Shown here: positions 11,138 through 24,031 of the stretch, piece after piece | Layout of the letters: every line of letters starts with the position of its first letter | Position numbering within the stretch: position 1 is the first letter of the stretch | Origin: Monosiga brevicollis MX1 | Lineage: Eukaryota; Opisthokonta; Choanoflagellata; Craspedida; Salpingoecidae | DNA: 51,339 nt | Assembly: GCF_000002865.3 (NCBI RefSeq) | Contig: NW_001865060.1 | Span: forward strand, 256,309 to 307,647 | Reading direction: 5' to 3' | The notes under the pieces: model-generated | The model's database searches: none | Told to the model about the DNA's origin: nothing | What the model saw: the letters and a program-made list of their open reading frames with translations, nothing else | Made by a program: the position numbers and the translations under genes

Positions 11138-14100
11138 ACTGCCATTGGCACAAGCATGGTCATGAGTCACCGGTCGATGATCTTGGATCTGGAACTGAAG
11201 GTGCAGCATACCTGACGGGCGAGGTGGGGTGCCCTCAGACTTTTCTGCAAAATGCCCGCGACGCGAGCGCCACAACCAAACGGCAAGGGTCGAGCATGCA
11301 ACCAAAGCCACTGCCAAGCCGCAGGAGCACGTGATTCAGCAGCCAAAAAAGGAAGTGTGGAGGCGCGACGCCAAAATGAGGATAATTAACAGGCTGACTA
11401 CAAACGACTTACCAATGAGACCGACAATGAGACCCGTGGGGTGACGAGTGGAACTCTGGTTCTGTTGCGGCTCAGAGCCTTCTGGCTGCATGGCTCCTGA
11501 GGTCACCGGCCTCTGTGTCGATGCATGAACGCAGGCAGTACCTTCGTCGTTCGGCTACCCGAATAGCGTGATGATCAACAACTGTGAGTGTTATATGCAA
11601 CAACCTCTTGGATTGTTGTGCTGAATAAAATTCGAGGAAGCCCTCCACAGAGCCATGAAAAAACAGACATTCTTACCTGCATTGCCACGCCACATGCGAG
11701 GCAGCCAGGATAGCTGCCACTTGCAGATGTTGTTCCTGTGAGACAAGGACCGTACGCTCGAAAGCTGAGGTCATGACCTTCGAAAGTCACATTGAGACCG
11801 CCTTGCACATCGGTCCGAGCAGACAGAGGCAAGAGCCCCTGGGCAGAAGAGCCTTCGACAGCCGCGATAATTGAACCGCGGTGAAGCTGTATGTTGAGCA
11901 ACAATTGGGATGGAATCCCCGCAATGGCGTGGATGGCTTTTTTCAGCGTCGCTACGAGAAGCTCAAGCCTGGGCTCCTCATCCTCATCAGTGAGCAGGAC
12001 AGCATCGTAGTCTGCAGCTGCACGCAACAACAAGCTTCCCGTGCTGTCCTTGGGTACACATGCTCGATCACTGGTTAATGTAGGCCCCAGGAAAGACATC
12101 TCGCCGGCAGCGACGCTACAGACGGGACTTGTCGCGACGCACGGTGCGCCGGCAGCTGGTCGATAGGAGGTGCCCAGAATACAGCCACAGTGCCGATCGG
12201 AAAATCGTGATGGTGGCGTTAATTCTGCTTCAAGCTGTGGCTCACACGCAGTCACGTTTTTGCAAGCCAGTAGACCTGAAGGCAGCAAATGCACATGATT
12301 GAGGCGAATAGACATTGACAGCGCTACTCATTTTGTTGGTTGGAAGCCAAACTTCCAGTTGTGCGAAAGTGCTCACCAGCTTGGTCGGCGTATGTTGTGA
12401 TTCCGTCACACGGCTGGCACACGGTGTCTACCGTGGTATGGGCCGGCAAAGAACGAGCAGATCCGGGCGCGCACGGCGTGCCGTTGCGGCAAAATGCCTG
12501 TCCAGCCATGTCTTGGAAACGATTGATGGGACATGCATCACACTACAAAACGCAGCCATGAGATACTTTGCCACAACAAATTGACCTTGTCGGCGCAGGA
12601 TCAAAGCACCTTTTACCTGATGCGCGTTGGTGGATTCAGAGACGGTGCCTGCTTCACAAGCTACACATAAGCGGTCCTGCTCATTGGTGGCGTTGCGACG
12701 TACGCGTGTGCCAGGTTGACAAACGGTTATTCTCTTACAATTTGCTTGACCTGTCTCGCAGAAGCACACGCGAGGCGTTGTCGCCAGCAAACGTGGTGAA
12801 TGAAAGCAGCTTGAACTAGAGCCCAAACCGAGGAGATGTTTAAGAAAGCAAAAAACGAGACATAGAACAATATAAAAAGTTGAACAACAGAGTTGGCTCT
12901 GACTTGACGCACCGACAGCATCTTGAAAAACACCAGCTGAGGCCAAACATGGCGCACATCGACGGTCCTGCACTGTAGTGGGTGCAATCACTTCATGCGT
13001 ACCTACGCCACAAGGCGCAGAGTGCACCAGACATCGCGCACTCCCAGGTAGAGGCGAGAAGGTGCCACTGGGGCATGGTTTGCACAAGCGATCCGTGGAA
13101 ATGGTGGGTGCAGCTTGCTCAAACGTGCCGGCAGCACACACGCTAACATTTTGGCAAGGACTTGTGCGATGCTCCCAAGGTTGAAAGGTCTGCTGTCGCA
13201 CACACATTTGACATTCGCGATCTGAGGTGCTTGTTGGTTGGCCCGATGCACTTTCCTCAAAGCCCGCACCGCAGTCAGAGACCGGAGTGCATGTACGTGT
13301 GTCCCACATTGCCGAATACGTTTGGCCTGCTAAACAAGGCGAGCAGCTGTGCATACATGGACATGTCGTGAAAAGCCTCGCGCAGTCAACTGAAAGAGAC
13401 ATGAATTGTGTGTGTGTGCGTGTGTGTGCGTGCGTGTTTGTGGGCAAGGAAGTAAGCGCACGCCATTGTTTTGTTGCGACATACCTTGCGTCTGTCGATG
13501 CGTTGCCCGGATGTGCCTGGCCCTGACCAGGTGGACAACGTTGATGTGGTAGACAAGAGAGCTGGTTACTCGTGTTTGTAAACGTTTGGTCTGGACAGGT
13601 TGCGCAAACCCGCGCCTGTGTTGATGTCAAGACTTGCTCCACCCGGGAGCCTGGCCGACAGGTGACAGCGGTTGCACAACGGGGAGCGTTGACGTCCGTA
13701 GAGTACTGCTCGAGACTAGCATTGCAAACAGCACACACTAGTCCGTTCATATCACAAAGATGAGTACATGAGGTGCGTTGGGCTATCAGCTACTTTTATT
13801 AGGAGCAAAGTAAATATATTCCGGGCATGTGAACCAACCTCGATCTGAGGTGAGCGTGCCATCTTGGGCTACATATGTGCCGGCTGAGCATTCAGTCCAT
13901 GGTGTGCAATCACCACTTCCCGTGTGCGCTTTAAAGGTTCCTTGATCACAAGCACGGCAAGTACGATCCGTGCTGCTGGTAGGCGCCAGATCTTCCATTG
14001 TTCCCGCGGTGCAGGTGGTGAGCGGCACACAGGCACCGCGAGATGCATATTCGAGGCCAGCCAAGCAAGAAGCACATTGTCGGTCGGTCGTATTCGTGGG

Positions 14101-17100
14101 TGCTGGACCCATAGCAATCATGCCCGGAGCGCACTCAGTCCAGGGTGAGCATCTATACAAAACGGGAGCACCAAGCACAAGTCACATTGTCAGAGGAGTG
14201 CAGCTTCAAAGACACATGTAACGGTTGACTTGAACGCGGGGAACGGCGCTTCCTCAACAGTCACAAAGCACACAGGGAAAAATTGCTCAAACGTAAAACG
14301 CGCGTACATCCGATCTGAAAAGTTGGTGGCGGGCTCCACTTCAAACGTGCCGGTGGGGCACGTGGACACTGAAGCGCAAACGCGGTCTCCCGTTGCCGAG
14401 CGGTCGGCGCTTTGCCGACACGGGGACACCTCGTACTCGTTGGCTTGACACACAGAACAAGAAGCACAAACACGGTCTGCGCCAACCATACAAGCCTGCA
14501 CCTCATACTCCTGCCCTACACGGCACGGTGTACAAGCTTGGCAAACTATGCACGCTCGATGAGGCTTGGACCACGGAGGTCCCAACACATATCATGCCAG
14601 CAAACTCCCGACGTGCCGCGACATACCGGCATCATGTGTAGCCGTGCAGGCTGCAAGCTGCTCTGTCGCAAGCTGCGAACAGTTGGTGCAGGCCAAACAG
14701 TGGCGGTCACGAACATAAAACCCATGTGGGCCTTCCGCGGGCGCAGATTCTTCCCATTCATTTGCCCCGCAGGCCGTCAACGTTTGACAACGACGATCGG
14801 TACTTGATGTGGCCGCCACCGACTCAAACTCATTGCGGCTGCAGTTGCGCAGTTCCACGCAAACAGCGTCGGCACTGCTGGATCCCATAAAAGCATATCG
14901 CTGCCACGGAAGCGCACAGGTGCGTCGCTTGCGGCATGACCCACCAACATGATCATTAAATGTGCCCACGGGACACTCACGGCAAGCAACATTCTGTGAC
15001 GCAGAGCCATTGCGCGCGATTTCCATGCCAAGCCCGCATGTTTGGAACGGTTGACATGCTTCATTGCCAGCTGTAGTTTTGAAGAAGCCTGCCCTGCAAG
15101 CCCCACACTGGCGGTTTGTCCGAGCTGTCGGTACGTTTTGGGGCTCCTCACCTGCTGTGCAGGTGGTCCAGGTTTGGCACGACACATTCTGATTCGGGCT
15201 GGACTTGAAGGTACCAGCGGGGCAGCTGGCACAGAGGCGATCCCGCGTGCGGGCCGCATCAGGTGCCAGGATCTCTTGTTGTCCAACTCCACATGGCGTC
15301 AAGGTCAGGCACGCGCCAACGTGGTACTGTGCATTGCTGTACGTGCCGGGGGGGCATGCCGCGCATGGTGTTGCTGGATCATAGTCATCGTCGCTGCTTC
15401 CAGGCATGCACATGTTGCAGTCACTAATCGTGCCCGCACGAGCATAAGTGCCGGGTGCGCACAAACTGCAGGCCGTAAGTGGGTCCGCATCCTCATCACT
15501 GGTTCCAGCTGGGCAAGAAACACACCTGCACACACGCAAGGCAAGCAGCCGAGTGAGGTAGAGCAAGGGTAGAACACTTGCAAAAGAAGCATTGCTTAGC
15601 ATCATCACGGCAGCGATGCATTGGCTCATCTTGTCGTTGAATCTTGTCCTCATATCGACTCGTTAGAAGGTCAACGTACCGGCGGTCGCTGGTCTTGTTG
15701 CCAGGGAAGGCCATCACCGTACCTGGGCGACAGATGCTGAGAGTACGACACACAGCATCCGACGTCGCTGTGGGGGCAATGACCTCAAATTCGTCTGGCG
15801 CACACGTGCTCACAGCCGCACACTGTCGATCGTGATAGGCACCGCAGGCTTCCACCTGATATTCAGTGGCTGCGCAAGGAGTGCAGACCCGGCACGTAGC
15901 CGTGGCATTCTCGGTGAAAGTACCGGCCGCACAGTGGTCCATACAGGTGCCCGCCGTGCTAAGCACCAGGTCGTTTCGGCAGCTGAGGCATTGGTCAGGA
16001 CCTGCTCCGCTACAACTAACGCAGTCCTCATGGCACGGAAGACAACTCGCAAGGGTCGCGTTGGGGTACTGGCCCATGGCGCACGTTGTCACGCAGGTGC
16101 CTTGGTCCGGTGCAAACACAAGACCGGTGGCACACGCCACGCAATCGGTGCTTGAGATACCCGTGCACGTCCTGCAGCTTGGGTGGCACGGAAAGCAGAT
16201 GGGCGATGTGTCTTTAGAACACGAGCCAATCAGAGTTTCATTCCTCAAGCATGCATCCGCTGTTGTACAAGGCGCACACACGCCATCGTCGCGTTGATAA
16301 GTACTCGAATTTTGCGCAAAGCAGGCTGTGCTGTTTGGGTTCGGCTCCACAGGCTCGGTTTCCTCAGCACGACAAATGAGAATCCAATCCTCGTGATCAT
16401 CAAGTTGTGTTGCACGCCGGCAGCCAGGCTGGACGTAGCACCATGCAAAGCCTGAACCATCCCAGTCCTGACAGCTGGCACCAAAGCCTTGGTCGTCAGA
16501 ATGGCCGCGACAGGCGCAAGACTGGTTCAGTCCAACTGCAGGTGCTTCGCATATGGCACCACGAGCAACGCTACACTCAGCATCCACCCAAAAACCGACT
16601 GCGTTCAAATAGACACAGCGAGCCCCTGGGGTGCCACTGCTCGGACTTCCTCTGGCCCAGAAGGTATCCGTAAGTAAACCATCCGTCTTGTTGTCAGCCC
16701 CATCGACCCAGTGGTAGAGGCTTTCCGCGTCCACTCGGTGCAAGCCCAGCCAAGCTGGTGCTTCTGCAAGGGCGGTTACTGCTTCGTTCTCCGCAGCCGA
16801 GTGAACGGAGGCAAGTACGGCGTCCTCACTTGCACAAGCTGCTTGGGCGGAAGCAAAAGACCGCGACTCGTTATCATAACGGTAGCAGTGGCCAGCGAAA
16901 AGCGTATATCCTGGTTGGCAGGAGAGCGAGGTGCTGGCGCAGGTGCGTTGAAGCTCAAATGCCCCACACGCATCCTGAGCACGGCAAACACGCCGATAGC
17001 GCAGTTGCTCATCGCCGGCTGTTGGGGCTTCTGGTTCGGCTTCTGGACACGACTCACTCACGTAACACCAGCGTTCTGCGCTACCAGCCCAGTAATCACA

Positions 17101-20100
17101 GTGGCCGCCGATGCCAGAGGCTCCGCCCAAGCAAGCACAATGTTTGTTGAGAGAAATCTGCCCCGTAAGACGATCACCACCCGTAGAAAGCGTCGCAGAT
17201 AGCTGGAAAGCAGCCACCGCGTCAGTCGGACGGCTTATCCAGGCGTCTGGCTTTGGCTGGATGGCAAGTCCACGACAAGGGGCGGTGGCATCGTAGACGG
17301 CAGCAGCCGCAAACAAACCCACGCCTCCCGAAGAGTCAAAGTCAACGGTAAACTGGACCTCTGTTCCAGCTACAGCCGTGACCAAGAGCTCAAGGCGTTC
17401 CACAGACGCGAGGGACATGGTTTCGTTGGTGGTGGCCGGGGTGCAAGACATGCTTCCCAACCATACGTCATCGACGACGAACGGTTTGTCCGGGTTTTCC
17501 TCCGCCTGACAGGCTCGCGTTAGCGAGAACTTGCCCCCCTCAGTGCCAAATTGACCCTGAATCTCCAGTCCGCTGGCTGCCTGCCGAACCGTGCCCGCTA
17601 TTTGAATTGTCGGGCGGCCACAGAGCGACATGTGAGGGCTGGCCACAATTGTTCAAACTTTCCTTGATTTCTGCGTTTAGTTTTTTTGTCGGATAACTGA
17701 CCGAGGTTCTCGCGAACAAAGGAGCGATCCGTGATGCCACTCCATGATGGATCAGGGCTTGTATACGATGCCGCAAAAGCTGATGCTGACGCTGTGATTG
17801 TGTAGTAATAGCTTGACTTGCCTATAAGATGTCGATTTGACATCAAAAACAAACAAAGGAACAAAAAGAAAAAAAAGTAAAATGCAGGGCGAAAAGTTGC
17901 GTTGCATCAAAGCCAAGCGCCTCGAGGCTGCGGGGCACATGGCGGTACAGCAGAATACCTGAAGATTCAAGTCGGCAACCTTTGGAGGTGTCACAATATT
18001 GGCCATGCACAAGCGTAGCCAAAACGAGGATTCGGGGCGAAACTTGCACCACCTACTCAAGATTGTATACGCGGACAGTTTATTCAATTATGCACGCTTT
18101 CCTGGCCACAATCGAATGGCACTCCGATCCGGGTGCAAGAGCATACCCGTAGCTCCATGGAGCCCCCGCAGGGTTGGCTCTCGCCATTGCGTAGCCAGCA
18201 GCGTGCGCCTGAGAAGGCACCGTGCCACGTTTCACCTTTTGCAAATACGTTTTGTGTAGGAGCCTCTGCCATAGATTTCCAGCGCCCGTTGAGGAATAGC
18301 CACTCAAAAAAGATTGACTAGCAATCAAAGGGAAGGGTGGTGCAAGAGTGGGTAGAGGGTTGGCACGCACCAGCTGTTGCAACGCAAGCTGCACTCGAGG
18401 TGCTACCCGGAAGAGATGCCTGGCCCAAATCGCAGGCAACGCACCGGGTGCGAGCCTTTGAACTCTGTTCAGTAATGCACAAGACACCAATACATGTATT
18501 GGCGTTTCGTGAGTACCCACGAAGAAGACCAACGACAAAGATTTTCTCAACGAGAACAGCCAGGATGCCTACATAGGTGTTGGCAGCACATGTTATGCAG
18601 CCTGTGGTCGGCGTCTGTAGCCCAGCAGCAGCCACAGATCCCTCTCTGCAAGGCCCAGTCGAGGCAACACGAGTTGCTATGCGCACAGAGCCAATGATTG
18701 GCACATAGACAACGCTCAGCTCCTTACGCTCTACCGCCTTGACAAGTGCCTGCATGGCCCCTGCGTTGCTAGTTGCGCACACCATGCCAAGGTGCCCCGT
18801 GCTGGCATCAGTGTACGTAGTCACTCTCATCTATTGCGCATACGCAACGGGGGTGTCATGGAATCTATGGCTTCATTTTTAATGGAAAAAAAAAAAAAAA
18901 CACAAAAAACAACAACAGCAGCAACTGCATTTTGGCATGGCGAGCACAGAGTCCTTACCTCGGCCAAAGCCGGAATCAAAGCAGCCACTTGCGATTGTAC
19001 CAATTGCTTGAAAGAAGTTCGGGCTGATGGCGATGATATGGTCACATTGAAGTCAAAGCTGGCCGTAACTGTGACATAACATGTTGATGAAAAGCATGAG
19101 TTGCGTTGTGTGTTACCCTCTAAGGCATCTTTGCACTGAATGTGCGATGGTCACGCTGCGGCGATGGTTAGAACTTGACGCTTCGACTGACCAATGCGCT
19201 CATAGTAATCCATCTGCCTGTGCTGATGGCACGTAAAGACACCGCCCTCGATCGAACTGGCGCTTGCACGGGTCAAATAGCAGTCACCCTCAACAGGTGA
19301 TCCAGGTTGGCCTGCCTCAAAACTTTGGCAGCAAAGGTCGTTCAAGCACAGCTGGGCGCACGCTTCAACCGAGTGCTGCTGCAAAAAGACGCCGCCCGTT
19401 CCTGCTTCGGAGAACGTGCAATTGGCTTGCTTTGCAAAGTAGATTTCACTCACTCTTTCTGTCGAGAACAAGGGCGCTATGAGTTGCTGCGGCGGACGAA
19501 TCTCCACCATGCCTGTGAGGGGGTTCTGGCAGATTTGGCCACACCACACCTACCAAATGACACGCGTTCATAGTGGTCCAGCTGCGAGATGGGTTGAAAG
19601 GCACCAGGGCTTGTCGTGTCCTTGGAATCGTAACTCAGCATGCAATCGCCCTCTTGGAATTGACCAACAACGCCGGCATCAAACGATTTACAACCTGCGT
19701 CTGCCAAGCAGAGCTTTGCGCATTCTTCCGGGGTGACGTGATCTACTGTATCCATGCGTACTCCACCTAGTTGTCAACAGGGGTGCTTTTGCAGGTCAGG
19801 GGGCCGTCGAGGCAAGGCAAGACGATGGGGTAGGCTGTGCTATGGGGGATGGCTCTCTGCGCAAGGAAGGGGGCCTGGCACAGGCTGTTGTACGTTGTAC
19901 ACGGGCCAAGTGCTGTACCTGCATTTGCACCGGCAATGTAGTGGTGGGCGTAGCGTCGAAACTGGTCCAGCGATGTCGTTGCATTGGCTCTACAGATATT
20001 ATGAAGCGTCATGTCGCGCCGTGTCAACAAACAGGCGTTCATTGATATTCTGACAAGTGTCAAGGCACTCACCGGCAGTCAGCAGTCGACTGTGCTCCTC

Positions 20101-23100
20101 TCTCAGCCGTGTGATGGCCTAGGGGGCATGGCGTGCACTCTGTTGGGCTGATCTATAAATGTGACGGCGCAGACGCAGCCAAAGCAAGTGAGTGCACGTG
20201 ATAGTGCTCCGATTCTTCACTGTGAATGTGCGATTGCGGTAGTTGTTGCTCTCAAAGCCAGGACGCGACGCTTGCAGGGCCACCGTACTCATAGACTTGA
20301 GTTACTCCATCTCGTCTTCCCTATGTTTGGTTTGCGTACACGTACCCAGTAGGTGTCGAAAGGGCAAAGTGTACACGGATGAAAGCCCGTTGAAGAGTAT
20401 TGACCCCGCTCGCAGCTCGTTGAGGGCAGGTCTGGTTGCAAGCCAATAAAGTAAAGCCGGTATTAGAAAAGAGAGATGGTCAAAAACAAAGTTAAAGTCA
20501 AGCCTGACACCCTTCGTTGTACGCCTCGGTCCGATTCGCGGTGAGCCAACCTGCAACCACAAAAAACTGGCTGTTCCGATGTGATGGTGCTACAGGTTCG
20601 CCGTAAGTCGGGCTGTGGAAAACCACAATCGAATAGCGATTTCCAAGGTCCAGACTTGTCTAGCAAAGGGCGAAATAATATTTCAGCATGTTTAAAATAA
20701 GGTTGACGGAGAAAGCCAGGGGTCGCAAAACCACCATACACGACGCACCGGGACCAGCCAGGTGTATGTGCCAGTGTTGGGAGTATCGATGGCGACGTGG
20801 GTAACATAGTGGAGTCGAGCATAATTATCCGCCTCGGCTTGGTAGAGGAAGATATTCACCTGTCAGTCGAAAAGATGCAACGCTGAGAGCATTTCTGATG
20901 ATTTGTGTCAATGCTGCACGCAGATGCGTACCCGAGTCACGCTGTTTGACGCCTGGTAAGCAATGGTGTAGCTTTGTCCACGATACAGTTGCTCGTCCTT
21001 GATCGGAGTGTAGACGACATCGATCGTCGGTGGAACCACCACTGCAGAGTCAAGCGACATGTGAGCATTTGAAAGGTCAGCAAGCATGATGGTTAAGCAG
21101 AGATACCCTCGCGCAACTAGACCGGACCGTCTTCGCATGAGGTGTCTTGATCGTCGGCGTCGAAGAAATACCCCGAGCTGGCATCACCAAGGCATCCAGG
21201 GCCCTGACACCCTACCGAGCTCGGACACAGGCAATAACCTACGGCAAGATGGCGTCAGCGAAAATGGCACGACGAAAAATACGAAACTAGAATGATGTAT
21301 GTCGTTGTCGTGTTTCGTCGAGGGAGGGCACCACGAACCGAGGTTTGTAGGCCCTTGACTGCCGGCTGGGCAAATCTTTGCCACGCAAAATGATTGATTG
21401 GCCGCGCCAGGCTGTGGTGTGGTCTGATCAGCTGGACAGGGCACGCACGTGTGGGCCAACAAGCTATATGTGCCCTTGGCTACACAAAGCAGCACTCTTG
21501 AGTATGCTGCATCGTAAATCGACTCAAAGGGTTGAAATGAACGTTGACAACCACTTCAAGGCGTACCACAGGGCTGGCAAGCAGCTAGGCCGGCGGGCGG
21601 CCTCCAGAAACCGGGGGCACAAGAGTCTCGGGGTATCTGCAGCAGCGACTATTTGCAAGTCAATAAGGCAAGAGGCGAGATTTCTTGTCTGCGTCTACGC
21701 GAGTGCAAAAATGCATGCGTTACACACCTTGTCAAAGAGATCAAGTTGGTGAACTTCCGTGCCGGCCCTAAGCGTCAGATATTGTTTCAGGCAAAGGGGA
21801 TTGCCTCATGAGCCAAGATACGCCCAAGCATCGATCACGGCCGTTGCCAAACCAGACGGGCCGATGTTAGTGGGCAAATACCCTTGTTGGAGGTTTGAGC
21901 TCATGGTACTGTTCGTGGCAAAGAGATAACAGGAGCCGAGGCGTGTTCCAGTGCCGGTGGCAAACGCCATGCAGTCGCCATGCAGCAAGCAGGCGGCAGC
22001 ACAGCTCTCCGCTGACAACTATTTTGCATTCGCAGAACAAAGCAAATGGTCGTTGGCTCAAGCATGTGGATGGGCACGCAGCTGTACGTGCAAACACATG
22101 CTGTTGGGCGGCGCCTCCTCGCCGCATGAACTCACGGTTGAATAAGCCGCAAGAGCGGGCTCGTCGAGAAAGGCATTGGCACGCCGGACAAAGGCATCGC
22201 GGGATCTTGGCAGATTGGTTGAAAGCACATCGTAGTGCGTCACGGTCTCGTTTGTAATTTGCAGCGAATGTGTCAAGGAGGTGTTGCGGGTGTCCGCATA
22301 AAGAGCACACGAACCACGGAGCGTCGATCTACAACGTCATTGCATCGGAGTGGGCACGACCATTGGCTCCTGCTGAGAAGAGAAATCGAGATGAAATTGG
22401 AGGAGAAGATGGCAGGACTGACCGAAGTCGAAAGTCGAAGGACTTGCACAAAGTATCAAGTAAACAACTCTGTGCGCATTGCTCCAACGTTAAATCGGCG
22501 GTTGCACTGGAAGGAAGAAGCAAACTGTAGGCAAGAATATGGGCAGGCTGAGCTTCAAAGTCTGCTAGCAAGCTGCCTATACGGTTGCAGGGTGCCAGTA
22601 AAAGCACGAGGTTCCACAAGAAAAGGCGGTCCAATCATTGACGCAAAAGGCGCAAAGATGCAGACCTTTTGCCACGCTACAGTCAGAGAAGCTGGCAGCA
22701 CCAAGGCCTGGGGTGGTAAAATTGTCGGCACATGTACGACAGGTTGTGGCATTGGTTGCCTGCGGGTGCGGGCCGGGATTGTGTGGCATGAGAAGAGGGA
22801 AGGAATTGCCTCAGTCAGATGGAAAGGGCATGGGAGTTCCAAAGTACCACTGTTCCTTGTGGGCAGGGTTGACATGGTTCGATGCCGCTGTAGCTGACAT
22901 ATCCGGCACGGCAAAGTTCACCAGCAAGACTGATGGTAAAAGGAGGGGAGACGTCTGCCGTGCAGCGGTAGGCATCAGGTGGCAGTGGCATGACGGATCG
23001 AGAACACCGGGCTCGCAAGACGAGACAGCCTCACCAAAGGCAGTCTCCACGTGCGCATCTTGAACCACGACGACGTAGGCGGTCTATGCAAGCGTGGCAG

Positions 23101-24031
23101 GGTGAGCTGGTGGACCGTGGCGGCCTCTCCAATGCCCGATGATCCGCACTCGCAAGGACGAGAAACACTGACCAAAGGCGTCTGACGCGCCGGAACAGTC
23201 CAGTTGTATGTGCCAGAGTTGGGGGCGTTGCGCACCACATCAACGAGGCCAGTAACGCGACCGGCTTGATATGTGCATGCCCAGAAAAGAAAAGAAAAGA
23301 AAGACAGAAAGTTTGGTGAGTGTATGGCTGCGCCCCGGTGATGTAATGTGAAGCTTTGCATTCTTCGGTGCTGGAAGTGGACGAGACGGGACAATTGAAT
23401 CGGACACATACTCGCTTCATCTTGAAGGCCCAGTTTGATGTGCACAGTTGTCACCAGGGTAGAGGAGGACCAAGTCAGGCGGCATTCGGCGCTTTGGAAA
23501 CAACGCGTGCCGTAGGTGGGCGAGAGAATGCGATGGATGGCCGGCGCTAAAAAAGAGGGTGGACAAAAAGCGAGAGAAAGCCCGGGATATAGCCGAGACC
23601 GGATGTCCGTGAGACTGAGCCGGGCAATCCGACTGATACCTACCCATGCTGGGTCTAGCTAGAGATTATGACGTACTGGCTTCGCAGGTACAGTCAGGAC
23701 AATTCGCAGCGGAAAAATAGGCACTGCCATCCACGTCAAACTGGCAGGCAGCAATGTCTGGCGCCGTGCATTCGGTTGCAGGCGGACACAGGCAGTCACC
23801 GTTGGTACCAGCTGCACTGGACGGCGGGCAGCCTGGGCCTGGGTCTGCGTTGGCTGAAAGGAGGCCAAGCAGGAGGGATTTCGTCAGCACACACGCCACC
23901 AAAAGCTTGAGCATCACATCTATCTGTGTTACCCGTCCAACTGCTGGGCATGGTTGGTGCTTACCGGCTAGGGCGGCTGTGCATAGGGCGGAGTAGCCCA
24001 CAACAACCAGCCAGGGCGCGGTGACGCGCAT
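10852..24031 (-). CDS. Giant mosaic type I membrane receptor (KNH, PAN, CTLD, furin-like, TNFR-like) with tyrosine-motif tail
   Basis: About 40 exons join in phase from the ATG at 24029-24031 to the TAA at 10852-10854, giving roughly 3000 residues. The first exons are 24031-23965, 23853-23677, 23546-23412, 23264-23173, 23083-23008, 22954-22848, 22759-22666. Order: signal peptide (MRVTAPWLVVVGYSALC); CLCP Cys module; Kre9/KNH-like domain; GCC2-like repeat; two PAN/apple domains; GCC2; then CLCP-KNH-GCC2-PAN-PAN again. Next come further GCC2-like repeats, two WCYV modules flanking a C-type lectin domain, two furin-like repeats and many TNFR-like repeats (15527-12383). A possible SEA-like segment precedes one transmembrane helix (LIVGLIVALVACSTLAVWLW) and the basic stop RSRRG. 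The tail carries tyrosine motifs and ends SDV. The lectin domain has WLGL and WVD but lacks EPN/QPD, so calcium-dependent sugar binding is doubtful. There is no kinase domain. A role as adhesion or ligand receptor is inferred. Exon edges at 18-19 kb and 11-14 kb are the least certain. Confidence 0.8.
13407..13440 (+). repeat. TG/CG dinucleotide-rich tract in a receptor intron
   Basis: A run of TG with interspersed CG lies between two TNFR-repeat exons of the receptor gene. On the coding strand it reads as CA-rich simple sequence. Confidence 0.85.
18366..21240 (-). repeat. Receptor ectodomain block, copy 2 (CLCP-KNH-GCC2-PAN-PAN-spacer-GCC2)
   Basis: Copy 2 repeats the order of copy 1. A CLCP exon (about 21240-21134, GYCLCPSSVGC) is followed by a KNH-like domain over three exons (about 21053-20553; TYTWLVP matches TYNWTVP of copy 1). 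A split GCC2-like repeat lies at about 20430-20075. Two PAN domains follow at about 20052-19553 and 19517-19192, both ending Q-x-D-x-YER. Unlike copy 1, two extra exons (about 19064-18573) with a possible alpha/beta domain precede the closing GCC2-like repeats. Confidence 0.65.
21342..23853 (-). repeat. Receptor ectodomain block, copy 1 (CLCP-KNH-GCC2-PAN-PAN-GCC2)
   Basis: Copy 1 begins with exon 23853-23677 (CLCP, then spaced Cys and a D-x-x-G-x-YF stretch). The KNH-like domain follows in 23546-23008, with ILSPTYGT near its start and NSGTYNWTVP near its end. A GCC2-like repeat lies in 22954-22666 and two PAN domains in 22561-22136 and 22018-21728. A GCC2-like repeat (CAPGFWRPPAG ... CPAD) closes the block near 21342. 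All these exons join in phase. Confidence 0.7.

Noticed and set aside
10852-24031. Reading the receptor locus as two or more separate genes
   Set aside because: Exon phases match across nearly every intron from the signal peptide to the tail, and no internal signal peptide, transmembrane segment or credible stop was found. RNA evidence could still change this.
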